Below, piece by piece: positions 42,880 to 54,299 of a stretch of 64,000 nt of DNA (the stretch's first letter is position 1; the number at the start of each line of letters is the position of its first letter). Below the pieces are notes generated by a model that ran no database searches, was not told the DNA's origin, and was given only the letters and a program-made list of their open reading frames with translations. The position numbers and the translations under genes are program-made. Origin of the DNA: Brachynemurus nebulosus (Eukaryota; Arthropoda; Insecta; Neuroptera; Myrmeleontidae); assembly GCA_035578155.1 (NCBI GenBank), contig JAPWDM010000008.1:1374001-1438000 (forward strand), given 5' to 3'.

Positions 42880-43720
42880 GAACATTACTAGCTCTTTTCA
42901 GCAGTGTGCACTTCTCAGCAAGTTAGGCTACTTAGTATTCACCAGTTCGATGGTAGTGGATGAGTGTAGGTCAATTGTTTTGAGATCACGGACCAATTTC
43001 CAAATTACGTGGCAACAAAAAAATAAAGTTGTCAAATTTTTTATTTTTTTTGATTGATTTAGTATTAAAACAAATAAAAATGACGATAAAAGTTTATGCA
43101 CATATTTAATTTTCATTAAAAAATATTAAAAACTTAATTTTTTATTTATAGGAAATTTAGGTTATGTTAATATGATTTTACTATTCCTCTTAGAAATTAT
43201 ATTATTTAGTAATAAATAAATATGATAATTAAATTAAATTGTTTGTTTTTCTTTCTAGTATTGCCCATTGCCAAAATTTGAAAAAAAAAGAAAGGAAAAT
43301 TGATTATTTACTTACTAAACGCAATGTTTAATATATTCAGTTTTAATGTTTTTTAACGAAAATTAAACGTACCCGACAATTTCTATCTACTTTTTTACTT
43401 GTTTTACTTGCAAATCAATCAAGAAAAACAGAAAAAAAACGACAAAATTTCGTTGGCACATAATTTGGGAAATTGCCTAATCACGTTTTGATTGTTATAG
43501 ACATTGTTGCCACCGCCGCACAAGGCCACATACATGTGTATGTAATATTATATATACGTATGCGACACCACGCAACGCACCTTAGATCACTCACACACAC
43601 AAGACAGATCACACAAATATTACAAACTAAACCCATTGCACATATATAACATATTTTCTATTCTTTTTTGGTTACACTGGTTTCAGTAGTATAGAGATAC
43701 CAGTGTCGCCTCTGTACTCT
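42880..43720. mobile_element. Repeat family 'D' copy in the promoter of a zinc-finger gene
   Basis: The left part (AGCAAGTTAGGCTACTTAGT) and right part (CACATATATAACATATTTTC, GGTTACACTGGTTTCAGTAG) match 14140-14850. Between them is unrelated AT-rich DNA. The two flanking 90-bp direct copies of gene flank (42780-42870, 43722-43815) suggest insertion by or with a duplication. Confidence 0.55.
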
Positions 43721-43721
43721 G

Positions 43722-43815
43722 TGTCAAGTTTGAAACGTTTACAGTTTAGGGTGTTTTTGTTTAGCCATAAATTGTGTTGGTAGCACTGATATTAGTATTG
43801 ATAAAATGGTGGGAA
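43722..43815 (-). repeat. Second copy of the zinc-finger gene 5' flank
   Basis: Matches 42780-42870 (CAAGTTTGAA, CAGTTTAGGGTGTTTTTGTT, TGATATTAGTATT.ATAAAAT) and continues further into the family flank (GGTGGGAAAATTT) than the proximal copy does. It is probably the original distal promoter. Confidence 0.6.
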
Positions 43816-43860
43816 AATTTAAAAATAAATTTTACAAGTGCATCCGTATAATATAGAAAA

Positions 43861-44409
43861 TCTATACGTATAATAAAACTGTAACGGGACCGTTTTTGTA
43901 CATGGAATATTTTTTGAAAATTGTACTGGTACTGTAGACAGTTATCGATATTGATATCAAAACAGTAATTTTTAAAGTTTTTGTCTGTCTGTCTCTGTTC
44001 ACGCATCACGCAAAAACTGCTGAACGGATTTTGATGAAATTTGGTCTGAGATTAACTTATTACCTGGGTCAACATATAAGATACTTTTTACTCCGGGAAA
44101 ATGTCTCATTCCCATGGGAAAACTGAAAAACCATTTTGAGCATGTGCACATATTACGTAAAAACTATTAAACGGATTTTGATGAAATTTGGTCTCATATT
44201 AACTTACTACCTAGGTCAACATCTAGGATACTTTTTACTCTAGGAACATATATCCTTCCCTCGAGAAAATATAAAAACCATTTTCAGCATGTGCATGCAT
44301 TACCCAAAAATTATTTTTTTATGCAAGTTCTGTATAATTATTAAACTTATATACTTTTAATTGAGTTTATAAAAATGTGTCACGTGAACGACGTCGCGGG
44401 TACAACTAG
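43861..44409 (+). mobile_element. Helitron-like non-autonomous element
   Basis: Begins TCTATACGTATAATAAAACT after an A and ends GACGTCGCGGGTACAACTAG before a T. Internally it has two units of a repeat with ACGGATTTTGATGAAATTTG. Same family as 49941-50783. Confidence 0.65.
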
Positions 44410-45190
44410 TAATTTATAAACGCTAAATATTATTACATATATGTCAATAAAAACTGAACAGTTTTCGTAATGATTTATTAGTAAAAGGAAACTTAACTTA
44501 CCAACCTTACAGATGGAAATGGACAAAGGCAAGTAGTTTTTCTCACACTGCTAATGATGTTATTATAACTAATCACTGATCACTAATAATCACTTTTAGT
44601 AAATAATTTAAGTATCCAAAATAATTTTAATCGTCACAATAGACATAAAAATCGTCAAAAAATCGCGAAAAACAACTCACTATTATGACGTCACTATTTG
44701 TAAGCAAATAAACGTCAACGTCAATCTTTATAATCTCAAGACTTTGACTGTATTCATGTCAAAATAAAAACGAGCATTTATTTAAATTCTAGTAAATTTT
44801 TTTGTAAATACTGAAAATGAAACATAAATTCTTCTTTTAAAAAAATCACAATCAAAAATTGTGACGTCGTTTTGAAATGATCACGTGTTTTAAATTATTT
44901 CAATTGTTATTTAAAATTGACGATTTTCAAAATATAATTTTTTATTAAATAATCACCAATATTTTTGCATTTTATCATTAAAATTAAACATATTTAATGA
45001 TAACTCATAGTGTTAGTTAACATTTAACACAACAAATAATACCGTCAAGTACCCTATTAAATGTGATATTGTAATATTTTTAAAAATTCGTAGTATTCGT
45101 AATCAGTAAATGGTAAAATTCTAACTTTTCAATACAGAAAAGTACATCAAGAAATTAAGAAAAAATTTTGTAGTACCTATGTGCATGTAG
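44410..45190. other. Intergenic AT-rich DNA
   Basis: No coding seen, and in particular no continuation of the NEMF gene. On the minus strand GGTTG|GTAAGTTAAG near 44500 is a strong splice-donor-like sequence that could end a non-coding exon, but no transcript can be proposed. Confidence 0.35.
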
Positions 45191-45193
45191 AAA

Positions 45194-45539
45194 CATGGGC
45201 GCTCAACTCGGCGGTAAGGGGGTCGCAGCCCCCCTAGCTTTTCAAGTTGATGATGTATTTCAAAATTTCGGGTCAAAAAGGAAGCTGAAGTAGACAAAAC
45301 ACCGTGTTTTTTTTTTGGCTCGTCAATGGTATTTTTGTGGAAAATATCGAAATTGGTGATCTGCCCCCCTGCCTAGATGTTTGAGAGAGCCCGGCCCGGG
45401 AACGATGTTTCTTTTTTTGCTCGTCAGTGCAATTTTTTGGGAAAATATCGAAATTTTTATGGCTACTTCCAAAATATCGGATATATCCCTTTTTTCCCTA
45501 GAGGTAGCCCCCCTACAAATTATCGTATGGGCGCCCATG
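45194..45539. mobile_element. hAT-like MITE with CATGGGCGC ends
   Basis: Ends CATGGGCGCT and inverted CATGGGCGCC. Flanks TGTAGAAA (45186-45193) and TGTAGAAG (45540-45547) are an 8-bp target duplication with one mismatch. GC-rich CCCCCC blocks sit near both ends. 346 bp. Confidence 0.65.
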
Positions 45540-45670
45540 TGTAGAAGTGTGATAGATGGAATCAACGAAATCATTAGGATTTAGGGTCTCGAGTTCTTTT
45601 CAAAATCATAAAAATATCAATGAAAATTAAATAAAGCAAATCGATTAAGCAATTACTAATAAAAACTTAC

Positions 45671-48600
45671 TTTAGAATGCTCCTTTTTTGCTGCTGCAAA
45701 CAATTCATCAGCTTTTTGTAGAGCCCCGTGCAATTTTTCCAAATCTTCTTCAACGTTAAAATCTTTTCCAACTTTACAGTTCGAGGGAATGTTTGCTTCA
45801 ATGATGACGTGTTCAATTAACGCCGGCCCATAATCTAAAAATTACAATATTTTTGCAAAAAAAAAAACCGCTCGAAAAATGCTCACTTTTTTACTACACC
45901 AGAAATCCAATGGTACGTAGTGGTCGACGCAATTTTAAGGGGAAGTACGTAAAATCGGATGATCAGGGGCGTCGGTAAACTTTTATGTGGGGGGTTGGTA
46001 AATATTATTTATCTGAATTTATTTAAAACAAAACTATTCTACACCTAAATTTCGGTTGTATAGATAAACGGAACTGAATGTTATATTAATGAATATAAGT
46101 GGAGACTTTTAGAAAACTAGCAAATATGTCGAAAAACCAATTTCACCATCAAATTCATCAGCGTAAAAGACGCCAAATAGTGGAAGCTGACAAAAATTCT
46201 ACCATATTCTACTCGTCAACTGGCAGAGATATCAAAAAACAAACTTCACTATTGAATTGGTTACTAAAAATTAGATTTAGCAGCGCAGTCTAACAAAAAT
46301 TCTAGAATATTCTATTCGTCAACTAACAAAGATATCGAAAAATCGATTGCACCATTTAATTGATTATCAAAAAAAAAGACGAAATATCACATTTTGATAA
46401 AGGTTCTAGAATATTCTATTCTGACTGACGAATAGATTTTTCTAGAATGTTTGTCAAAATGAGGAAATTTAGTTTATATTAGGTTAATTTTGGTTGGACA
46501 ATTAAATGGTGCAATCAATTTTTCAATATCTTTGTCAAAATGTGCTATTCGGTCTCTTTTTTGGTGACCAATTCAATGGTGACATCTGTTTTTGGATATC
46601 TTTGCTAGTTGATGAATAGAATATTCCAGAATATTTATCAAAATATGCTAATTAGCCTCTTTGTCAACGACCAATTAAATGCTGTAATCGATTTTTCGAT
46701 ATCTTTACTTAGTTGACAAATAGAACATTCTAGAATTTTTGTCAAACTGCGCAGCTTAATCTCATTTTTAGTGACCAATTCAATAATGAAGTCTGTTTTT
46801 TAATATCTCTGCTAGTTGACGAATATAATATTCTAGAATTTTACGTTACTCATTTCACAAATTACGTATGCAGAATATGTGCATAAATGTATGTAATAAA
46901 ATTTTAAAATTTTTAGAGGCTATAGAACCCTCATCAGACAATATTACCTACGACCCTCTGTGAGAAGAGAACCCCCACTACGATACTCTGTGAGAGGAGA
47001 ACCCCCACTAAGTCACTACGTAAAATCGGCATACGTACCATTGGATGCCCACTGTAGGTACTAGTGATGTCAAATAATTAATCGATTAGTCGATTTAGTC
47101 GACTAGTTTTGTTTACATTTAGTCATTTTTGGTCGACTATTTTACCCTCGATTAAATGATTAAAATGATTAATTTTTTTTGTTGACTAAAAACGACTAAT
47201 TTAATAACTTTGAAATCGAAAAAAACTATCTATTTGTATGATTTTTCACATTCATACGATTAACAAATTGTGATATAACATTATGATTTAAAAAAAAAGT
47301 AAAAAAAATGTTTTTTAAGAAAAAACTTTTAATTAAAAATGGGCTAAAAAAATTAAAGTAAAAAAAATGTTTTTTAAGAAAAAGCTTTTATTTAAAATGG
47401 GCTAAAAAAATAAAATAACTTTTGAGTGAAGTTTGAAGCAATATGCAACATAATTTATAAAAGCTTGAGGCGTTTAATTAAGTTTGGTAACTACTGAAAA
47501 GTAAAATAGCTACACTTATATCCAAAACAGAAATAATTAATGATAACGCCTCAAGCTTTTATAAATTATGTTGCATATTGTTCAAACTTCACTTAAAAGT
47601 TATTTTATTTTTTTAGCCCATTTTTAAATAAAAGCTTTTTCTTAAAAAACATTTTTTTTACTTTATTTTCTACTTTTTAGTCTGATCACAGTTAATTTAA
47701 AAAAAGTATTAAAGAAGTAATTTTTTTTACCTATTTTTTAATCGGTTAATTTATCCTAATCAGACATACACAAAAAATTGCAATGTAAAATCAATGGCTA
47801 ATATTTGACAATTCGAAATGTCAAAAAGTTGCACAGGATTAAAAATCAACAATTTTGGTTTGGGGCGATTTAGGACAAAACTAATTATACAATATTGCAT
47901 TATCATCAAGGTTAGACATGTATGCAAAATTTGAAACCTCTAGCTCAATTAGAACCTCAATTAGAATTAGAACCAATTAGAACCTGCTTAAATTTTGATT
48001 CCAAGATTTGATCTAAATCAACTTACTAACATAGCAATAGGGTAGCAACTTGATCCTAATTTTTAACAAAAAGCGACCACGAGCATTCTAGTGGCTGATT
48101 TTTCTTTTAATCGATTCAAAATTTAAAAAGGAATAAAAAATTCCAATATAATTTTTTTACCAAATGCCGGTGTCAATGTGAAAAGTTGAAATTAATGAAA
48201 CTAATAGGTAAGATACATGTATAAATTTTGTATTTGTAGTATTCTCTAAGCACAATTGATATATAAAAAAAAATATAACATTTTTTTTTTAGAGAGAGAA
48301 GAAACTATTGACAAATATGGTATTTTAGAATGAATACGTTGACTAAAATCAAACATTTATAAGAATACCTGTCAAATTATTTATTTTTATCAATTTTTAG
48401 CATTGAAGCGGTGCTTTAATCAAAAAATAGTATTTGAATTTGATATTTTATTTTAAATTCTGCATCGATTAAAAAAAACCAGCCACTAGAACGCTCGTGG
48501 TCACTTTTTCAATTTCTAACCATATTTTTAAGGATAAGTTGCTAGCCTACAAGTTACATAAATAAAAGCTCTTAAAAAGCGTTTATGTCATCAATTAAAT

Positions 48601-49433
48601 TCCAAACCAAACGTCGTTTTTGGAAGAGTTACGTACTAGGTTACGCTATTCATGAATTCGACTAAAAATTTAATCGATTAGTCGACTACCGCATACTCGA
48701 TATTTTCGACTAATAACTAATTTTGTCTAAAAAATAATTTTAGTCGATTAATCGACTAACAGCTCCTAGTCTCGACATCACTAGTAGGTACTTACCCAAT
48801 TTTGGGATCAAAATCTTCTTTATATTATCCCCGGGTTTTGCATCTTTGAAAATGTCCCGTAAAAATTGCATACTTGGCGCGCCTGCATACTCTCGCGCTC
48901 TCTGACACGGATATTTCTCTTTCACGGCCAATCGAATCGCCTCACCCTCCGTGTGTGGACGTAAAATATTCAAAATGGTCATCTGATAATCGGTCAACAC
49001 CAGATTGCCCCGATCGTACAGTTCCAATATAACGTGATACGCGGCCTCACCGGATCCAAATTGAAATATAACGATTCGATCGCTTCCCAATTGACGTAAC
49101 GATTCTAAACGTTTATTTTTTAAATGTTTTCGCATTTTCATACTGAAACCGGATGGGGCGACATTTTTTGGCCATTCGAAAGCGGTTGTGTGAAAACGAA
49201 TGCCGGATTCAAGGAGTAGTATGACTTTTTCCTCGGATCGTTGTAGTCTTATTAAATATGTTTTGTTATCGATGTCGTAAATATTATTTACACGCATTCC
49301 AACGAGTCTAAAATTTTTTGTATTGAGTCAAAAAAATTTTATTTTCGATTAGATTTTTACAAAAAAAAAAATTATACCTCTGAAGCTCTGTTACAGAGCA
49401 TATAATATCAAAAGTATTAAAACGAGTCTTCAT
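45671..49433 (-). CDS. NEMF: NEMF/Caliban, first three coding exons
   Basis: Exons 49433-49378, 49307-48796 and 45834-45671 join in phase (56, 512 and 164 nt) into 244 codons. They begin [18 protein letters not shown] and include [53 protein letters not shown] and [11 protein letters not shown], diagnostic of the NFACT-N region of NEMF (yeast Rqc2). That protein binds stalled 60S subunits and recruits Listerin in ribosome quality control. All splice sites fit consensus. The full protein is about 1,000 residues in animals. The rest should lie at lower coordinates but is not seen down to 42732, so either a very long intron or a truncated copy. A 1.7-kb hAT element sits nine bases after the donor of exon 2, and a satellite in the same intron. 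Confidence 0.88.
46100..46860. repeat. Inverted array of a 104-bp repeat with heat-shock-element motifs
   Basis: Units of about 104 bp run in one orientation at 46105-46430 and in the other at 46432-46850. TTCTAGAATATTC (consensus nTTCnnGAAnnTTCn) occurs at 46300 and 46404. The mirrored GAATATTCCAGAA is at 46619 and GAACATTCTAGAA at 46723. Located in the second NEMF intron. Confidence 0.75.
47290..48035. repeat. Inverted copy of the repeat at 10250-10935
   Basis: It contains the same long foldback (AAAGCTTGAGGCG with CGCCTCAAGCTTT) and the same single-copy part ending ACTTACTAACATAGCAA. The outer arm is partly duplicated at 47300-47370. Confidence 0.7.
48040..48549. mobile_element. Nested TIR element
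   Basis: AGCAACTTGATCCTAAT at the left is mirrored by AGCAACTTATCCTTAA at the right. Further in, GACCACGAGCATTCTAGTGG pairs with the inverted GACCACGAGCGTTCTAGTGG. About 500 bp, non-coding. Confidence 0.6.
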
Positions 49434-49767
49434 TTTTGGTTTATTTAAAAATGTTTTCGAAAATTCTGAGTACACAAAAACAGTTAAGTAATATTGAGTA
49501 ATAGTTAAGACGAATAGCTTAATAAATTTCTAATCAAGTCATTCACATGTAACGTGACAAGTGGTGACAGATAGTAAAAGTAGTAAAATCCGTAAAATCC
49601 ACTGAGCACTGAATCGAACATATTAACTTATGTTTCCTAGAGATACCACAGGCATTAAATTTTGAAGCACGACTGCATTTTAGTAAGCCCAACTTGTAAC
49701 CACGGAGACTTGTTTATAAATATTAGATAAACCATTAAATTAATGGTTTGACCGCCATTAAAGTAAT
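49434..49767. other. 5' region of NEMF
   Basis: Upstream of the NEMF start codon. It presumably holds its promoter, but no motif can be assigned. Confidence 0.35.
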
Positions 49768-49833
49768 CCCATCAGTCAATTTTTTTGCTCACATCAGTCA
49801 ATTTTTTTGCTCACATCAGTCAATTTTTTTGCT
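49768..49833. repeat. Three tandem copies of a 22-bp unit
   Basis: CATCAGTCAATTTTTTTGCT recurs at 22-bp spacing three times. A minisatellite next to the Helitron-like element. Confidence 0.8.
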
Positions 49834-49940
49834 TCAATTTCCTAATGTATTTGTAATACACAGCATTCTCTCTAGTCGATTGCTCCTCAATGGTAAAATC
49901 CATGGTGACTATAAAAGGTGTTCGAACTACATTGTCTGTA

Positions 49941-50783
49941 ACTATACATATAATATAATAGTAACGAGACCATTTCTGTACATGGAATATTTTTTGAAAA
50001 TTGTACTGGTACTGTAAATAGTTATCGATGTAGATACCAAAACAGCGATTTTTAAAATTTTTGTCTGTCTGTCTGTCTGTCTGTTCACGCATAACGCAAA
50101 AACTATTGGACGGATTTTAATGAAATTTGGTATGATGATAACTTATTACCTGGGTCAACATCTAGGATACTTATTACTCCGGGAAAATTTCTCATTCCCA
50201 CGGGAAAATGGAAAAACCATTTTGAGCATGTGCACACATTAAGCAAAAACTGTTGGACGGATTTTAATAAAATTTGGTGTGGTGATAACATATTACCTAG
50301 GGCAACAGTTAGGATACTTTTCATTCCGGGAAAATGCCTCATTCCCACGGGACAATAGAAAAACCATTTTGTGCATGTGTACTCATTACGCAAAAACTAT
50401 TGAACGGATTTTGATGAAATTTGGTGTGGTGATAATCTATTACTTGGGTCAACATTTAAGATACTTTTTACTCCGTAAAAATGTTCCATTCCCAGGGGAA
50501 AATGGGAAAACCATTATGAGTCTGTGCACACATTGGGCGAAAACTATTTGATGAAATTTGGTGTGGTGATAACTTATTACTTGGGTCAACATTTAAGCTA
50601 CTTTTTACTCCGGGAAAATTCCTCATTCTCACGGGAAAATATAAAAACGATTTTGAGCATGTGCATGCATTACACAAAAATTATTATTCTTTGCAAGTTC
50701 TGTATAATTATTACACTTATATAGGTACTTTTCATTGAGTTTATAACAATGTTTTGCGCGAACGACGTCGCGGGCATGGCTAG
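49941..50783 (+). mobile_element. Helitron-like element with internal tandem units
   Basis: The start region ACTATACATATAATATAATA and the end GACGTCGCGGGCATGGCTAG (then T) match the copy at 43861-44409. Internally it has four units of about 120-155 bp, each with AACTATT/TGGACGGATTTTAATGA-like and TACTCCGGGAAAAT words. A GTCT microsatellite is at 50061-50090. TCTGTAA occurs on both sides. Frames across the units are not genes. Confidence 0.6.
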
Positions 50784-51417
50784 TCTGTAATAAAAAGGAT
50801 GTAAAAAAAAGAGGACATTAGTGTTCCTTGTGTACCAAAACGGTAATTTGAATATTACTTGAAAAAGTTTTTATATTGTATCATATTGTATCATGTATCA
50901 TAAAGGACAAATTGCAATATTAACACTATGAGGCCCGAGCACGTTCACAGTAAACTTCTCCGGAAGCCGATAATATTTTTAAAGAAATTTTATATAAACA
51001 AATACATAAAATGGTTCAACATGTACATATATGTGATACGTACATTCGTACATACATATATTTGATCTTCAAACAGATTCAAATCACTTAGAGAATTACA
51101 AAATGTTTAGATAACAAACTGGTAAAAATAAATAAAATAAAAAAAATAAAAAACAAATACTTTTATTAGTTTTTATATTGTTTATTTAAAATTTTTTTTT
51201 ATAGTTTATAAAAACCAAGAGAGTAGTGTGCGTTGGTGTTTGTCTGAAACGTCTGTTCCCGTACTTTTTTTTTACCTGCTAATTTCTTCAAGTTCCTACT
51301 TTATGTAATGGAGATAAAATATGAAAGTAAAGAATCGACTTCCTTCAGTTTACTGCGCTTACTGAATTAAAACAAATTTGACAGCTTTTTGACATTTGTC
51401 TAACGGTTACATCGGTT
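50784..51417. other. Dispersed repeat fragments
   Basis: 50815-50930 resembles 58908-59000 (CATTAGTGTT.CTTGTGTACC). 50935-51095 is an inverted copy of the repeat at 3885-4020. CGTCTGTTCCCGTAC near 51251 is mirrored near 52656 and could mark the ends of a larger unit. Confidence 0.45.
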
Positions 51418-51985
51418 AATTGGTGACGCAAAGATTCTCACTCGCGCCTCTGGTGGTAAAATTAGAACTAGCATCAAGTAAAAATATACGTATACCACGT
51501 ATACGATGGAGGGGTGATATAAAATCTAATAATCCGCGCATAATTTGTATAGTACATTTTTCTATCTACAATTAACCCTTTTAAACAAGCCATATGGTAA
51601 AATTTTTTTGTCTCAAAATACGGGACTTTTTACTGCCAAGTGATAAGTACAATAGATAAGGCTACAAAAAAAGAAAAAGAAAAAAATCAAAGATCCCAAC
51701 ATTAAAAAAGTGAACCCTAGGAATTTATAAAAAATAAATTATACTAAACTATGTTGATAAAATTGAACATTATTTAGAATTATACCGTATTGTCACAGAT
51801 GGCGGCACCTATACTAGTGAATATATACATATGACAGCATTTTGAGCCGCCATATTGCAGGACGAGTTAACTCGTCTTAATCATTTAAAGAGTTAAACTT
51901 GAGTTATACCTATACAAAATTTTTTACTTGATACAGCTTCTAATTTAAAAAACCAGGGCGCTCGCGTAATCTTTGCGTCACCAAT
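51418..51985. mobile_element. TIR element with a TTAA MITE nested inside
   Basis: Ends TTGGTGACGCAAAGATTCTC and inverted TTGGTGACGCAAAGATTACG continue as imperfect repeats to ATCAAGTAAAAA. The centre is the element at 51576-51892. Confidence 0.6.
51576..51892. mobile_element. piggyBac-like MITE with TTAA target duplication
   Basis: TTAA at 51572-51575 and 51893-51896 flanks an inverted copy of the element at 20561-20886, including the palindrome GACGAGTTAACTCGTC. 317 bp. Confidence 0.75.
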
Positions 51986-52172
51986 AGTAATAAATATTAT
52001 GATAATTTTAGATATTAAAAAAAAAATGTAAAGCTACTTAACAAAACAGTAAAATAAAACTGCATAACTAATTAGTAATTAGACTGTTGCTGTTTGTTAT
52101 TCGATTTGTATTTGTACGTACATATTTGATACCTTTGATATCCAAGTAATTTTTTGAATTTCAAACGTTAAA

Positions 52173-52357
52173 GGCCGCTATTACATTGTCATAGATATAT
52201 GTCAAAGATCTCTGATCAAATCTATGATCAAATATTAATAAGTATCTTTAACTATGGTTACAGAAATATTATATTATAAAAGTTGACTTATTACACTATA
52301 ATATTTCTTTGATTAAATAAAACTTTGACATATATCTATGACAGTGTAATAGCGGCC
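52173..52357. mobile_element. Short MITE with GGCCGCTATTACA ends
   Basis: GGCCGCTATTACA(C)TGTCAT and the rest of about 35 bp are perfect or nearly perfect inverted repeats, flanked by AAA on both sides. 185 bp. Confidence 0.75.
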
Positions 52358-52759
52358 AAACATTTATTCATTAGCTTAAATATCATAAAAAAAAAAATAT
52401 TACTAGATTTTTAAATCATTACAAAGTTTAAAATCACTAATTTTTTTTTAAAAATTTATGTACAATAATTTTCATAACATGATTAATAAATTTAAAAATT
52501 TAATTTGAGAGTTGGAAAGAAAAAGCAGGAACTCTGAGGTCACTCCTAATTTTTACATTTTCCTACTGGAGACGAAATGAACAACTAACTAACTTTTTGG
52601 CGTACAGGAACGACTTCCTACATTTTCCTTCTAATACATTCACTTTTCCTACTAGTACGGGAACAGACCTAAAATTTTCTGGCGAACGCGACATTCAATC
52701 TTCATGATTCAATCCGCTGTATACTTTTTTTTTTTATAATAATTTTCTGGCGTTTTTTT
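52358..52759. other. Intergenic AT-rich DNA
   Basis: Contains CTAGTACGGGAACAGACC near 52655, mirrored near 51250. Otherwise nothing recognised. Confidence 0.35.
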
Positions 52760-53647
52760 GGTTCCGATACCTTAGCTCCCCATCAATTATTTTTTGAAAT
52801 TTTTTCTTCACATATCGTTAGTTCGTCGTTTGTTCTTTATTGTTCGTCATTTATTACTGTTTGTTCGTATATTGTTTATTTATAAAAAATTACATAAAAA
52901 TGCAAACTCAGACTAGCTCCCCAGATACTAATTATGTTTTTTTTTAAATTTCTATTGGTCTTTTATTATGAATAAACGTTTGTTCTTATATAAACGATGT
53001 TTGTTCTAGCATCAAAGTCACTTCTTTCAGCTTTAATTAACAACTTTTTATATTTTCTAATTAGTTCAATTGTCATGGCATAAGTAGTAGCATTGCGCAT
53101 GCGCCAATTGTATTTGTAAGCGGTTCTTTTCAAAATAAAAGAAAAATGACAGAATCTAAGAAAGTTATATGTACAATGTATTCTTTATGTGCTATATAAC
53201 TTAACTATGGAGATGCTTTCTCAATTTATTGTCGTTATTAATTTATTTATACATAACATCGTTATTAATTAATTGAAAAGAACCGCTTACAAATACAATT
53301 GGCGCATGCGCAATGCTACCACTTATGCCATGACAATTGAACTAATTAAAAAATGTAAAAAGTTGTTAATTAAAGCCGAAAGAAGTCACTTTGATGATAG
53401 AACAAACGTCGCTTATATAAGAACAAACGTTTACTCATAATAAAAGACCAATAGAAATTTAAAAAAAAAACATAATTAGTATGTGGGGAGCTAGTCTGAG
53501 TTTGCATTTTTATGTAATTTTTTATAAATAAACAATATACGAACAAACAATAATAAATGGCGAACAATAAAGAACAAACGACGAACTAACGATATGTGAA
53601 GAAAAAATTTCAAAAAATAATTGCTGGGGAGCTAAGGTATCGGAACC
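52760..53647. mobile_element. Giant foldback element
   Basis: Almost the whole 888 bp is an inverted repeat. Ends are GGTTCCGATACCTTAGCTCC and its mirror; inner words such as TGCGCATGCGCCAATTGTAT have mirror copies near 53300. No target duplication was found at this copy. The second copy at 55441-56837 has one. Non-coding. Confidence 0.8.
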
Positions 53648-53807
53648 AGTAGAACCCGTTTTTTTTAACATCGAGGTGTATACTTTCTATGGTTCAAAGG
53701 TGGTTCAAAGTTACAAAATTCAGGAAAATTTGGTTGGCATTACTTTTCCCCTATTTATATGTATATGTATTCATGGATGTAGTATATACATCCTTGTACA
53801 TATTACA

Positions 53808-54290
53808 CCCTCGTGCGAATAGCCAACATAAATTTAAAAAAATGAAATTTTTTTATTTTTGCTTCGATCAATCTTTTGTGAAACGTTTGTGAATGTTTGT
53901 GACGCTATTATTTTCGTTTGTAACTAATTAGTTAATTAATTATTTAATTGTTAATTAAGAGTGTGTGAATAGACAACATTTTTTTTAAATTTATTGCAAT
54001 ATTAACTTCCGGGCACTTAATCGATCGAAAATAGTTTGTGAATTCCAAATATACCATTAAAACATTTGTTGCAGCGTATTTTTTTAAAAAATAATAAAAA
54101 AAATCAATTATTTTTTGTAGTAATGAAGTTTTTTATATTGGGCCACTTTGTTTAGTTGCACTCCAATGCCCTCTAATGTGAGAAAAAATAACTATTTTGT
54201 AAATGACAGCAGTATACAGAATTTTTTTTATTATTTTTTTTTTTTTTAAATACGCTGTCACAAATGTTTTTGATGGTATATTTGGACAAA
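53808..54290. mobile_element. Palindromic element, copy of 18726-19255
   Basis: It carries CGTGCGAATAGCCAACATAA at one end and the CTTCCGGGCACTTAATCGAT word near 54007. The right arm is truncated near 54285, where different sequence begins. Confidence 0.6.
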
Positions 54291-54299
54291 TCACTATAT

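Larger units (their letters stand above)
47062..48783. mobile_element. hAT-like element in the NEMF intron, with nested repeats
   Basis: TAGTGATGTC at the left end and inverted TAGTGATGTC at the right end are flanked by perfect 8-bp duplications GTAGGTAC (47054-47061, 48784-48791). Subterminal zones are rich in ATCGATTAGTCGA words. It has no transposase coding; its bulk is two nested repeats (47290-48035, 48040-48549). Confidence 0.85.

Noticed and set aside
45323..45584. Frames on both strands
   Set aside because: They lie across a hAT-like MITE with readable ends and duplication.
48740..48795. NEMF reading frame continuing past 48796
   Set aside because: The donor GTAAGT at 48795 and the in-phase exon at 45834 show that those codons are intron sequence.
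50103..50724. Several 66-96-codon frames
   Set aside because: They follow the repeated units of the Helitron-like element and are related only to each other.
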